A DNA stretch of 64,000 nucleotides from Algiphilus aromaticivorans DG1253 (GTDB lineage: Bacteria; Pseudomonadota; Gammaproteobacteria; Nevskiales; Nevskiaceae): NCBI RefSeq assembly GCF_000733765.1, contig NZ_JPOG01000001.1:3172501-3236500 (forward strand). The letters are read 5' to 3'. How positions within the stretch are numbered: position 1 is the stretch's first letter; the number at the start of each line of letters is the position of its first letter. The translations under genes and the position numbers were made by a program. Positions 44,841 to 54,061 of the stretch are shown piece by piece. Below the pieces are notes generated by a model that did no database searches, was not told the DNA's origin, and saw only the letters and a program-made list of their open reading frames with translations.

Positions 44841-46808
44841 TCAGAATGCGTACGAGACGCTGATGTTCAGGAAGTCGCGGTCGCCGTTCGGATTGGCGCT
44901 GGTCGCATAGTTCTGAGGCTGGCCTTCGGGCGGGGGCAGCAGATCCGTGCCCGAATAGGTGCGACCACCGAAGAAGCTCGTGTAGGCCACATTCGCCTGC
45001 CAGCGATTCAGATAATTGACCTCCACGCCGGCGGTGAGGGCCATGGTGTCCTCGTTGAAGGTGGCGCTGACGCCGTTGACGTCGTGCGCGAAGACCAGCC
45101 GCGGGCTGATGTTGGCCGCCCCCAGGGCGTTGTCGTAGGTCAGCGCACCCACCAGGCGATAGCCCCAGGAGGTGCGCGTGGCGAAGCCCTCTTCCTGGAT
45201 AGAACCGCCGGAGGCCGCGCCGTCCGCCTGGATCAGCTGGTCGCCGCTCTGGATGGGCAGGCCGGAGCCCGGCGCGGGCAGCGCCACGCCGGGGCCGGCG
45301 TAGAACTGGTCGTCAGGCAGCATCTGCCGGGTAACGCCGACCTCGCCGAGGGTGACCAGCTGATTGGCGCCGAACTGCGGGCCGAAGGACTTGGTGAGCG
45401 TCATCTGCGCCTGGTGCACGCCGACGCGGTCGTAGCCCTGAATGACGGTGCCGGGAGCGGTCAGAATGGCTTCGGGCGCCATATTGCCGCCGCCCACATC
45501 GACGAAACCCTGCCCGGTGACGCTGTTGGAGACGCCCAGCGAGGCCATGACCAACTCCGGGCCGGAGATCTGCACCGGCTGGTTGGGCCGATAGGAGTAT
45601 TCACCCTGGATGGCGATGCCGGCCGGTGCGCTGGTATTGAAGCTGAGGCCGAAGAGATTAATGTTGCCCGGGTAGCTGCCGAAGTAGCTCGCCCGGCAGC
45701 TGGGGGTATCCGCCGCCTCGCTGCAGGTGGGCAGCGCCCCGTTCAGGCTATTGGTGCCACTGCTGCCAGGCGAAGCGTTGTCGCCCTGGATCGTCGACAG
45801 ATGCGGCGTGCGGCTGTGGTAGTGCAGGTAGTAAAGGCCGAACTCGGTGTTGCCCAGCGCCTGCGAGAAGTAGCGGAAGGCCACGCCACCCTGCTTATAG
45901 CCCTCGGGGTCATCGCGAAACTCGCGCGGCAGCCAGACCATGGCCGCGTCGTCCTCCACAGGGCTGGTCAGCGCGCTGTTGTCGTCCTTGCGGCGGCCGA
46001 AGGTCACGACCACCTTGTCGCCGTCGTTGGACAGGGTGTCGTTGGTGGAGAAGAAAGAGCCGCGCGGATCGATCTCGGTCCGGCGGAAGGCCGTGAGCCA
46101 CACGAATTCCATGCTCATGGCGTTGCTGAGCTGCATCGAGCCCCAGAGCATCGGCGTCGGCGTCAGCGCCTCGCGCAGCTCCGAGCCGGGCGCGCGAATG
46201 CGCGCGACATCGATGGGATTGATGCTGTTGATGCTGTTGCGGATGAAGGTGCTTTCGCCCCAGTTCACGACCTGATTGCCGAAGCGCAGCGCAACCGAAC
46301 GGTCGGCGACGCGGAAGCGGCCGAAGACGAAGAGGTCGAGCAGGTCGATGTCGTGCTGCAGGCGTCCGCGCGCGCGCCGACCCAGCTCGTAATTGCCGGG
46401 CTCGCGGTCGCTTACCGGCAGACCGTCGGCGTCGAAGCGCGCCTCGCGGTCGTCGGCGTCCGTGGCGATCTGGTCGTAGAAGTAGCTGAAGCGCGAGAAC
46501 AGGCCGTAGTTGCCGCGGCGCAACTCGAAGTCATGCGTCGCCTTGGCCACCGCCGCGACGACATCGCCGGCCTCGAAGCCGAGGTTGCCATCGTCGCCGT
46601 TGGCGGAACGCGCCAACCCGCCGTTGCTGATACCGATCTGATCGGCATCCGGGTCCTGCGTCCGGAATGTCGCGCCAATCGACAGCGTGGTATCCAGCCG
46701 CGCATCGAATCCCGCGACGTTGAAGCTGTTCGCCGGTGCCACCAGCGGCAGCGCCAGCGCCAGGCCAGCGGCGCCCAGGCGCAAGCGCCCCCCGAGTCTG
46801 CTCTGCAT
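44841..46808 (-). CDS. DUF1302 outer-membrane-like protein
   Basis: 655 residues: signal peptide (about 1-27, LALPLVAPANS), then the DUF1302 pattern NVAGFDARLDTTLSIGATFR and long beta-strand-rich sequence ending ISVSYAF (terminal Phe, barrel-like). Probably an outer-membrane component working with DUF1329, perhaps in uptake or export of hydrophobic molecules. Divergent from an AraC-type regulator across about 200 bp. Confidence 0.9.
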   Translation of the reverse strand: MQSRLGGRLRLGAAGLALALPLVAPANSFNVAGFDARLDTTLSIGATFRTQDPDADQIGISNGGLARSANGDDGNLGFEAGDVVAAVAKATHDFELRRGNYGLFSRFSYFYDQIATDADDREARFDADGLPVSDREPGNYELGRRARGRLQHDIDLLDLFVFGRFRVADRSVALRFGNQVVNWGESTFIRNSINSINPIDVARIRAPGSELREALTPTPMLWGSMQLSNAMSMEFVWLTAFRRTEIDPRGSFFSTNDTLSNDGDKVVVTFGRRKDDNSALTSPVEDDAAMVWLPREFRDDPEGYKQGGVAFRYFSQALGNTEFGLYYLHYHSRTPHLSTIQGDNASPGSSGTNSLNGALPTCSEAADTPSCRASYFGSYPGNINLFGLSFNTSAPAGIAIQGEYSYRPNQPVQISGPELVMASLGVSNSVTGQGFVDVGGGNMAPEAILTAPGTVIQGYDRVGVHQAQMTLTKSFGPQFGANQLVTLGEVGVTRQMLPDDQFYAGPGVALPAPGSGLPIQSGDQLIQADGAASGGSIQEEGFATRTSWGYRLVGALTYDNALGAANISPRLVFAHDVNGVSATFNEDTMALTAGVEVNYLNRWQANVAYTSFFGGRTYSGTDLLPPPEGQPQNYATSANPNGDRDFLNISVSYAF

Positions 46809-46892
46809 TGTCGTCTCCTTCGTCCCGCACCAAAACGGCCGGCCAGAAGCCGGAACCCATCTGCGTGGCGGTACGCGGCAGCGCCCGCCAAC

Positions 46893-46922
46893 TTGTATAT
46901 GCTCTGTTTACATCACTAATAT
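46893..46922 (+). promoter_or_regulatory. Promoter upstream of the AraC gene
   Basis: TTGTAT (46893-46898), 18 bp, TAATAT (46917-46922) in the gap between the divergent DUF1302 and AraC genes. The AraC ATG lies about 80 bp further on. Confidence 0.5.
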
Positions 46923-47004
46923 GCGAGCGGTGGCCAAGGGACACCCGACTCCGGGCGCCAAGCTGGTGACCGGGGGCGACAGCGGCAAGCAAGGGGGACA
47001 AGCG

Positions 47005-48084
47005 ATGCAACGGAGCGCAAGCAGCCTCAGCAGCTGGGCCCTCGCCATCCGGCGGACGCTGGACGACGCCGGGCACGACGGGCTGGCGCTAATGCACCGC
47101 GCCGGTATGGACCCGGCAGCGCTGAGCGACCCCGACGCGCGCTACCCGCTGGCGCAGACCACACGGCTTTGGCGCCTCGCCGTCACCGAGACCGGCGACC
47201 CCTGCATCGGCCTGCGCGTGGCCAGCCGCATCGGCCAGACCACCTTCCACGCGCTGAGCTATGCGCTCATGGCCAGCAGCACGCTGCGTGAATCCTTCGA
47301 GCGGCTGACCCGCTATTGCCGGATGGTCACCGACGCCGTCGACATGGACTTCACGCGCGACGGCAACTGCTACCGCCTCCGGATCCGTGTTCCCGAAGAC
47401 GGTGAACAGCCCGCCTTCGAAGCGCTCGACGCTTTCGTCGCAGCCTATGTCCGCATGTGCCGCTCGGCGCTGGGCCGGCACTACAGCCCGCTGCGCATCG
47501 AGCTGCAGCGGCCGGAGCCGGCCGAGGCCGACTGCTTCCGCCGCATCCTGCGCGCACCGCTGTGCTTCAGCGCGCCGATGACCGAGCTGGTCTTCGACGC
47601 CGCCAGCCTGGAGCAACGCCTGGAAACGGCCAACCCGGAGCTGGCGCGTCACAACGACGCCGTCGTGCTGCACTACCTGGCGCGCTTCGATCGCGAGGAC
47701 ACCGTCGCCCGTGTACGCGCGACGCTGGTCGAACATCTGCCGCGCGGCGAACCCTCGCAGGGCTTCGTCGCCGACCGGCTGGGCCTGAGCGCGCGCAGCC
47801 TGCAGCGCCGGCTCGCCACCTTCGGCGTGACCTACAAGACGGTGGTGGACGAAGCGCGGCGCGAGCTGGCGCTGTCCTATCTGAGCCGCAACCTCACCAG
47901 CGTCACCGAAGTCACCTATCTGCTGGGCTTCTCGGACACCAGCAGCTTCGCGCGCGCTTTCCGGCGCTGGACCGGCGCCACCCCTACGCAATGGCGTCGC
48001 AGCCGGGCAGCACACGGTGTGACTGCGACCACGCGCGTCATCGCGACCGACGCCCAGCCGCTAGGCGCGGCCGGAAGCCCCTAG
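47005..48084 (+). CDS. AraC-family regulator with Arabinose_bd-type N-terminus
   Basis: 359 residues from ATG 47005 (AGGGGG upstream). The N-terminal two-thirds match the Arabinose_bd-type sensor (AGMDPAALSDPDARYPLAQTTRLW; GLRVASRIGQTTFHALSYALMAS). The C-terminal HTH_18 pair spans about 255-345 (LGLSARSLQRRLATFGVTYK; VTEVTYLLGFSDTSSFARAFRRWTG). Relatives (OruR/ArgR-like and hydrocarbon regulators) sense small molecules. Divergent position suggests control of DUF1302/DUF1329. Confidence 0.9.
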   Translation: MQRSASSLSSWALAIRRTLDDAGHDGLALMHRAGMDPAALSDPDARYPLAQTTRLWRLAVTETGDPCIGLRVASRIGQTTFHALSYALMASSTLRESFERLTRYCRMVTDAVDMDFTRDGNCYRLRIRVPEDGEQPAFEALDAFVAAYVRMCRSALGRHYSPLRIELQRPEPAEADCFRRILRAPLCFSAPMTELVFDAASLEQRLETANPELARHNDAVVLHYLARFDREDTVARVRATLVEHLPRGEPSQGFVADRLGLSARSLQRRLATFGVTYKTVVDEARRELALSYLSRNLTSVTEVTYLLGFSDTSSFARAFRRWTGATPTQWRRSRAAHGVTATTRVIATDAQPLGAAGSP

Positions 48085-48171
48085 CGGCCGACACAGTGGC
48101 CACGGCTACACTGGCCGGCCACACCCGTCATCAACGCGCAGCCCGCAAGGCCGCGCGCGCCAGGTCACCCC

Positions 48172-50358
48172 ATGCATCCGCCGCTACGCCGCCTTCTCCG
48201 CCGCACCCGACCGACGCTTGCCACAACGCTCATCGGCGCGCTGCTCGCCGGCGCCGCGCTGCCAGCCACCGACAGCGTCGACACCCGGCGGGGCGAGCAC
48301 GCCGAGACGCTGCACGGCATTCGCGTCGCAGACCCCTACCGCTGGCTGGAGGACACGGCGTCTTCCGAAGTCGGCGACTGGGTGGCGCGCCAGAACCAGC
48401 AGGCGCGCCGTCATCTGGGCGCGCTGCCGCAGCACGAGGCCTTCGTTGAAGGGCTGACCGCTCTCTGGGACTACGAGCGGCGCAGCCTGCCCGGGCTCAG
48501 CGCCAGCGGCGCGCAGGTCTTCGAGGTCAACAGCGGGCTGCAGGAGCAGCCTGTGCTGCACTTCCGGGCCGCCCCCGAAGCCGAGGCGAGGGTGCTGCTC
48601 GACCCCAACGCCATCGACGCCGAGGAACCGCTCTCGGTGGCCGACTACGCGCTGTCGCCGGATGGCGAGCTGCTGGCCTACGCGCTGTCGCGCTCGGGCT
48701 CGGACTGGCGCACCATCCGCGTGCGCCGCACCGCCGGCGGCGAGGACCTGCCAGTGACGATCCGGCGCGTTAAATTCTCGGACATCGCCTGGAGCGCCGA
48801 CAGCGCCGGCTTCTTCTACTCGCGCTACCCGGAGGCCCCCGACACGGCGGACGAGAGCTTCGACCCGCTCGCCCACCAGCAGCTGCGCTTCCACGCCATC
48901 GGCAGCGACCCCGCCAAGGACCCGGTGGTGCGCGCCGATCCCGAGCACCCGCGACGCGGCTTCTCGGCGGAGGTCTCCGACGACGGCGCCTGGCTGTTCC
49001 TCTACGACTGGGAGGGCACGCGCCACAACCGGCTGCACGTCCAACGCCTGTACCGTGACGCCCGCGCCCGCCTCAGCGGCGAGACGGTTCCCGTCGTGCG
49101 CGAGCTGCGCGCGGACTTCGAGGTTGTCGGCAATCACGGCGACACCCTCTATGTGCTGAGCAACGACGCCGCGCGCGGGCGCATCTTCGCCGTCGATCCC
49201 GGCGCACCGCAGGACTGGCGCCCGGTCATCCCCGAAGGCGAGGATGTGCTGCGCGACGCGCGGCTTGTAGGCGGCAAGCTCGTCGTGCACGCGCTGCGCG
49301 ACGCAGCTTCGGTGCTGCGCGTGCACGACCGGCACGGCAAGCTGCTGCGCGAGATCAAGCTTCCCGGTCTGGGAACCATCACGGGCATCCGCGGCCGCGC
49401 CGAGAGCTCGCGGCTCTACTACGGCTTCACCAGCCCGACGCAGCCGACTCGGCTCTACGGCCTCGATCTCCACAGCGATGCCGAGGCCGATCTGCTGCAC
49501 GCACCAGCGGTCGCCTTCGCTGCCGAGGCCTACGTCACGCACCGCGGCTTCGCCAGCTCGCGCGACGGCAGCCGCATCCCGGTGCTGGTGACGCATCGCC
49601 GCAACATCGAGCATGACAGCGACAACTCCACCGTTCTCTACGGCTACGGCGGCTTCAACATCGCGCTGACGCCTCGCTTCTCGGTGCCGGCAGCCGCCTG
49701 GCTGCAGGCCGGCGGCGTCTGGGCCATCGCCAATCTGCGCGGCGGCGGCGAATACGGGCGTGCCTGGCACGAGGCCGGCATCCGCACCAACAAAACCAAT
49801 ACCTTCGACGATGTCATCGCGGCGGCCGCGTGGCTCAAGAACGAGGGGTACTCGAAGCCCGCTCGCATGGCGCTGCACGGCGCCTCCAACGGCGGAATGG
49901 TGGTGGGCGCGGTGCTCAACCGCCGGCCCGATCTCTTCGCCGCGGCCGTGCCCGCCGTCGGCGTCATGGATCTGCTGCGCTTCCACGAGTTCACCATCGG
50001 CTGGGCCTGGATGCCGGACTACGGCGACCCCGGCGACGCCGAGGATTTCGAGACGCTGCACGCGATCTCGCCCTATCACAACATCCGGCCCGATACCGCC
50101 TACCCGGCGACGCTGATCACCACCGCCGACCACGACGACCGCGTCGCCCCCGGGCACAGCTACAAGTACGCCGCCCGCCTGCAGCGCGCTCAGGCCAGCG
50201 ACGCCCCGGTGCTGCTGCGCGTGCAGACGCAGAGCGGCCACGGCACCGGCAAGGGCACGAGCCAGCGCATTGCCGAATGGAGCGACATTCTCGCCTTCAT
50301 CGCTGAGCACACCGGACTGGAGCTGACCGAGAACGAGGTCGCGGACGACGCCCGCTAG
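48172..50358 (+). CDS. S9 prolyl oligopeptidase family protein
   Basis: 728 residues with a signal peptide (about 1-30). The N-terminal beta-propeller is S9A-like (DPYRWLEDTASSEVGDWVARQN). Catalytic Ser572 lies in LHGASNGGMVVG, Asp in TTADHDDRVAPGHS and His in QSGHGTGKG. Predicted periplasmic peptidase cutting after Pro in short peptides. Shares a CTAG stop overlap with the convergent GNAT gene. Confidence 0.93.
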   Translation: MHPPLRRLLRRTRPTLATTLIGALLAGAALPATDSVDTRRGEHAETLHGIRVADPYRWLEDTASSEVGDWVARQNQQARRHLGALPQHEAFVEGLTALWDYERRSLPGLSASGAQVFEVNSGLQEQPVLHFRAAPEAEARVLLDPNAIDAEEPLSVADYALSPDGELLAYALSRSGSDWRTIRVRRTAGGEDLPVTIRRVKFSDIAWSADSAGFFYSRYPEAPDTADESFDPLAHQQLRFHAIGSDPAKDPVVRADPEHPRRGFSAEVSDDGAWLFLYDWEGTRHNRLHVQRLYRDARARLSGETVPVVRELRADFEVVGNHGDTLYVLSNDAARGRIFAVDPGAPQDWRPVIPEGEDVLRDARLVGGKLVVHALRDAASVLRVHDRHGKLLREIKLPGLGTITGIRGRAESSRLYYGFTSPTQPTRLYGLDLHSDAEADLLHAPAVAFAAEAYVTHRGFASSRDGSRIPVLVTHRRNIEHDSDNSTVLYGYGGFNIALTPRFSVPAAAWLQAGGVWAIANLRGGGEYGRAWHEAGIRTNKTNTFDDVIAAAAWLKNEGYSKPARMALHGASNGGMVVGAVLNRRPDLFAAAVPAVGVMDLLRFHEFTIGWAWMPDYGDPGDAEDFETLHAISPYHNIRPDTAYPATLITTADHDDRVAPGHSYKYAARLQRAQASDAPVLLRVQTQSGHGTGKGTSQRIAEWSDILAFIAEHTGLELTENEVADDAR

Positions 50359-50801
50359 GGCGCCAGCTCGCGCTCCAGCCGCAATCCCTCGCCACCGTCC
50401 TCGTAGTAGCCGGGCAGACGCGTGCGCTCGACATAGCCCAGCGCCGCGTAAAGCGCGCGCGCAGCCGCGTTGTCGGCGCGCACTTCCAGGCGCATGCGCA
50501 CACAGCCCCGCCGGCGCGCCTCCTGCTCGAGTGTCGCCACCAGCGTGCGGGCCAGCCCGCGTCCGCGCGCGCCGGGCGCGACCACCAGGCTGTAGATGCG
50601 CCCGACCCGACTACCGACACGCGTCAACAGCACACTGGCACCGGCCAGCCCATCGACGCCGTCGACGACAAGCATGCAGGCCGAAGGCGAGCGCAGCAGC
50701 CGGCGCAGCGAGCGCGCGGACAGACGATCGCCCGGAAACAGCGCCTCCAGCGCAACCAGCGCCGGAAGATCCGCCGCGACGGCCGGGCGCGGCGTCTTCA
50801 C
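50355..50801 (-). CDS. GNAT acetyltransferase of the ATP-grasp cassette
   Basis: 148 residues, GCN5-related N-acetyltransferase. Acetyl-CoA-binding motif A is SLVVAPGARGRGLARTLV, with the motif B region ALGYVERTRLPGYYEDGGEGLRLE. It resembles RimI-like enzymes but has no known target. Its start overlaps the ATP-grasp stop (ATGA), so it is part of the three-gene cassette with the C39 peptidase and the ligase. Confidence 0.86.
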   Translation of the reverse strand: MKTPRPAVAADLPALVALEALFPGDRLSARSLRRLLRSPSACMLVVDGVDGLAGASVLLTRVGSRVGRIYSLVVAPGARGRGLARTLVATLEQEARRRGCVRMRLEVRADNAAARALYAALGYVERTRLPGYYEDGGEGLRLERELAP

Positions 50802-52276
50802 TGCGGCATGCGGCCGTAGCGGCGCGCGTCGAGCTGGGCGCGCATGTGCGCAATGACACGCTCGTAAAGCGCATGCCCCAGCACCTGATCCTCGACGCCG
50901 GCGTCGAGATTGGGGTTGTCGTTGACCTCGATGACCTTGACGCGGCGGCCCGACTGCTTGAGATCGACGCCGTAGAGCCCGTCGCCGATGGCGCGCGCGG
51001 CGGCGACCGCGGCGCGCAGCACCGCACGCGGCGCCTCTTCGACGGGAATCGTCTCGTGCGCACCCTCATCGACACCGCCGGCGCCATCGCGCTTGACGAT
51101 CTGCCAGTGCGCCTTGGCCATGAAATAGCGGCAGGCGTAGAAGGCCTCGCCGCCGATGACGCCGATGCGCCAGTCGTAGTCGGTGGGCTCGAAGGCCTGC
51201 GCAACGATGATATCGGAGCGCTCCAGCATGGCCTGCGCGGCGCGCTTCAGCGCCGCGGCGTCGTCGACCTTGACCACGCCCAGCGAGAAGGCCGAATCGG
51301 GCTGCTTGAGTACGCAGGGCAGTCCCAGCCGGCCGACCACCTCGCCGAGGTTGCGGGCGTGCACGAGCATGGTGGCAGGCGTGGCGATGCGGTGGCGCGT
51401 CATCAGCTCGGCCAGGAAGACCTTGTTGGCGCAGCGCAGGATGGACTCCGGATGATCGATGACCACCAGGCTCTCGCGCGCGGCACGGCGCGCGAAGCGA
51501 TAGGTGTGGTGGTTGACGGCCGTCGTCTCGCGGATGAACAGCGCATCGAACTCGGCGATATGGCCGTAGTCGCTGCGGTCGATGAACTCCACCGCGAAGC
51601 CCTGCGCCTCGGCGGCGCGCTCGAAGTGCTTCAGCGCACGCGCGTTGGAGGGCGGCTGCGCCTCGTCGGGGTTGACCAGGATGGCGAGGTCGTAGGCGTG
51701 CCGGCGGCGGCTGCCGCGGCTGCGCCCGCGCTGGCGGAAGTAGTCGGCGGCAACCTCCGCCAGAAAACCGCGATGCGCCTCCGGCACTTCACCCAGCGCC
51801 AACGCGCGGATGGCCTCCACGCGCCAGTCGTTACCCCGACGCGCCAGACGTATCTCCAGCAGCGGCGCCGGGAAGGCGTTGAATAGTGCCCGCGCCAGCC
51901 GCGCGTGGCGCTGCACCGGGCAGCGGCCAAAGTAGGCGTGCAGAACATGGCGGGGCGACTCCAGCGGAGCCAGCGAGGACTGCAGCAGGCGATCCAGATC
52001 CTCGTTGAGCAGGCGCGGACCGTCGCGCAGCTTGAGGTCCTGGATGGTCGTCACTTCCGGCAGCGGTCGATGGCCGCGCGCGGCCGCCAGCAGCGAAACG
52101 TAGTAGCCCGAGCTCTGGTAGGCGAAGGAACGACAGAGGTTGTAAACGCGCGTGCGCGGCGGCTCGCCGGCTGCCTCGTTGAGATACTCCCAGGCCGTCA
52201 TCACGCGCACGGCCGCGTCGCCCGCAACGGGTGCCGGCCAGTCGGCACGCTGGTCCACCACGACGATGCCGGTCAT
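50798..52276 (-). CDS. RimK-like ATP-grasp ligase with N-terminal RLAN domain
   Basis: 492 residues from ATG 52276. The N-terminal half (about 1-230) matches the RLAN-type domain that precedes ATP-grasp in this family; the C-terminal ATP-grasp (about 290-485) shows RCANKVFLAELM, LPCVLKQPDSAFSLGVVKV, and the Mg-binding KVIEVNDNPNLDAGVED. ATP-grasp ligases join carboxylates to amines; the acceptor here is unknown. Flanked by C39 peptidase and GNAT with ATGA overlaps on both sides. A longer in-frame region to 53419 is rejected. Confidence 0.86.
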   Translation of the reverse strand: MTGIVVVDQRADWPAPVAGDAAVRVMTAWEYLNEAAGEPPRTRVYNLCRSFAYQSSGYYVSLLAAARGHRPLPEVTTIQDLKLRDGPRLLNEDLDRLLQSSLAPLESPRHVLHAYFGRCPVQRHARLARALFNAFPAPLLEIRLARRGNDWRVEAIRALALGEVPEAHRGFLAEVAADYFRQRGRSRGSRRRHAYDLAILVNPDEAQPPSNARALKHFERAAEAQGFAVEFIDRSDYGHIAEFDALFIRETTAVNHHTYRFARRAARESLVVIDHPESILRCANKVFLAELMTRHRIATPATMLVHARNLGEVVGRLGLPCVLKQPDSAFSLGVVKVDDAAALKRAAQAMLERSDIIVAQAFEPTDYDWRIGVIGGEAFYACRYFMAKAHWQIVKRDGAGGVDEGAHETIPVEEAPRAVLRAAVAAARAIGDGLYGVDLKQSGRRVKVIEVNDNPNLDAGVEDQVLGHALYERVIAHMRAQLDARRYGRMPQ

Positions 52277-53004
52277 GCGCTCCCTCCCCCTCCGGTCTTC
52301 GACGGCTCGATAACGAGCAGATTGCAGTCGTAGGACACCACGCCCAGCAGCACGGCCGCGATAAGGCGCTCGATCTTTACCGGGTAGACGCGCGCCTCGC
52401 CGTCGAAGGGATTGCCGGCCCAGGGGTCCGCCACCCATACCTCGCGCTTGCTTCGATCGTAGCCGGAAAGCACGACGAAATGCCCGCCCGGCTCGCCGTG
52501 CAGATCGTCGAACTCGTTGTCCGGGCGCTCGCGCGGCGTGCGGTAGAGCCACGTGGAGGACAGGCCGGTGAGGATCGGAATACCGCGCGTCAGATATTTG
52601 CGCAGCAGCGCGCCGGTGAGGTCTGCCATGCGCAGCTCGCCGCCGGCGCGCAGCACCTCGATGTAGCCCTGCGTCGCCACTGCCAGCTTGGGATGCGCCG
52701 CGCACTTGATCGGCAGCTGCGCTTCCAGCTTGGCGATGAGCGCGGCACGCGACAAACTCACCCAGCTCGGGTCGAAGACGGCGAGATTGTGCAGATAGAT
52801 GCGCGCCCGATAACCACGCGCCAACGCGTGCAGGGCCAGGAAGGCGTCGAGGGTGCCGCCGTCGCGCAGCTCGCGTGTCTGCTCGATAACCGCCTCCAGC
52901 GCGATGTCGTCGCCGTGATAGCGGTAGACCGCGTGCAGGCAGGTCGGCCCGCAGGTGGTGTCGGTGGGCTGGGCGGGGACTTCGAAAGCGAGACGAGTTG
53001 TCAT
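52273..53004 (-). CDS. C39-like papain-fold peptidase
   Basis: 243 residues from ATG 53004. Catalytic Cys18 (TDTTCGPTCLHAVY), His175 (PGGHFVVLSGYD) and Asp193 (VADPWAGNPF) form a C39-type triad. There is no signal peptide and no ABC transporter, unlike bacteriocin C39 exporters, so it probably acts in the cytoplasm. First gene of the C39-ATP-grasp-GNAT cassette; its product could process or release the ligase's peptide. Divergent from the SPOR protein. Confidence 0.86.
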   Translation of the reverse strand: MTTRLAFEVPAQPTDTTCGPTCLHAVYRYHGDDIALEAVIEQTRELRDGGTLDAFLALHALARGYRARIYLHNLAVFDPSWVSLSRAALIAKLEAQLPIKCAAHPKLAVATQGYIEVLRAGGELRMADLTGALLRKYLTRGIPILTGLSSTWLYRTPRERPDNEFDDLHGEPGGHFVVLSGYDRSKREVWVADPWAGNPFDGEARVYPVKIERLIAAVLLGVVSYDCNLLVIEPSKTGGGGSA

Positions 53005-53075
53005 GGGCGGTAGGCGAGCGGCGCGCGCATTCTGCGCCTTGCGGCGCGCCCGCGCATCGCCCAAGATGCCGCTCG

Positions 53076-53996
53076 ATGAGCGCTTCCGCCACTTTCCGAC
53101 GAACGGCCTGCCTGCTGCTGTTGGGCGCGCCCCTGCTCACCCTCGCGGAGGGCGACTGGCGCGCCGAGCGAGTAGGTGGTGAAGTGCTGCGCGATGGGCA
53201 GCAGGCCCTCGCCGACGGCGAGCCGGTGGCGTCCCCGGCACGCCTACAGCTGGCGGAAGGCGCCGCCCTGACCTTGCGCAGGGACGCCTCTCGCCTGCGT
53301 CTGCGCGGCCCGGCAGAGCTGCGCCTACACGAGGAAGGGCCCGACGGTGGCGCGCGGATCGTGCTCAGCAAAGGCGCCATGCGCACCAGCGCCGAGTCGG
53401 GCCCGGCGCTGAAGATCAATGCGGGTGCGCTGCGTCTGCAACTGGACGAGGCTGAGGCCTGGGTGGAGACCGCCGATACTGGCCGCGTCTGCGCGCTGCA
53501 TGGCGAGATCGCCGTGCAACACGCCGAGGCCTACCCCACCTACCGACTGCAGGAAACGGGCGCCTGCCTGGCCGCGGCCTCTGATGGCGTGCTGCTGCAC
53601 GAGTGGCCGGACCGGGCAACGCTCAACGCCCGGCTCGCGCGCGCCGACGGCGGCAGCCGGCCGCTGCCGGCCAACTTCCGCCCGCCGCTGGCGCCGGCGC
53701 GGCCTGCGGATGCGGCACTGCCACGCGAGCCGGCAGACGCACCGACATCCGATGCCACGACGCCCGTGAACGAAGGCGGCTGGTACGTCGTGCTGGGCGC
53801 CTTCTCGACTCAGGAGCGCGCTCAGCGGCAGCTCGACACGGCCGCCGTAGACGGTCAGGTACTACCGGGTACCGCGGACGCAGCACCCTATCGCAGCGTG
53901 GCCGGCCCGCACGCCGACCGCGAAGCCGCCGAAAGCGCGCGGGAAGCACTGCGCGAACGCGTCCCTGGCGCCTGGCTGCTGCAGCACACCCCATAA
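53076..53996 (+). CDS. FecR-like protein with C-terminal SPOR domain
   Basis: 306 residues from ATG 53076, with a signal peptide (about 1-27, LGAPLLTLAEG). The N-terminal half is a FecR-like beta domain (RLQLAEGAALTLRRDASRLRL; LKINAGALRLQL). A Pro/Ala linker leads to a SPOR domain (about 235-306, GGWYVVLGAFSTQERAQRQLD), which usually binds denuded septal peptidoglycan. Likely a periplasmic envelope protein. Function not known. Confidence 0.82.
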   Translation: MSASATFRRTACLLLLGAPLLTLAEGDWRAERVGGEVLRDGQQALADGEPVASPARLQLAEGAALTLRRDASRLRLRGPAELRLHEEGPDGGARIVLSKGAMRTSAESGPALKINAGALRLQLDEAEAWVETADTGRVCALHGEIAVQHAEAYPTYRLQETGACLAAASDGVLLHEWPDRATLNARLARADGGSRPLPANFRPPLAPARPADAALPREPADAPTSDATTPVNEGGWYVVLGAFSTQERAQRQLDTAAVDGQVLPGTADAAPYRSVAGPHADREAAESAREALRERVPGAWLLQHTP

Positions 53997-54061
53997 AAGC
54001 GGGACGGCGCGACATACGCGCGCATGCTACATATTCCCTGTCTTCAATCCGGAATAACGCC

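Noticed and set aside
44643-46919. Plus-strand open frame of about 758 codons
   Set aside because: It is antisense to DUF1302/DUF1329, which have signal peptides and family motifs. The translation is Arg/Ala/Gly/His-rich with no domains, typical of GC-rich shadow frames.
48184-50310. Minus-strand open frame of about 708 codons
   Set aside because: Antisense to the prolyl oligopeptidase with its complete catalytic triad; no recognisable protein sequence.
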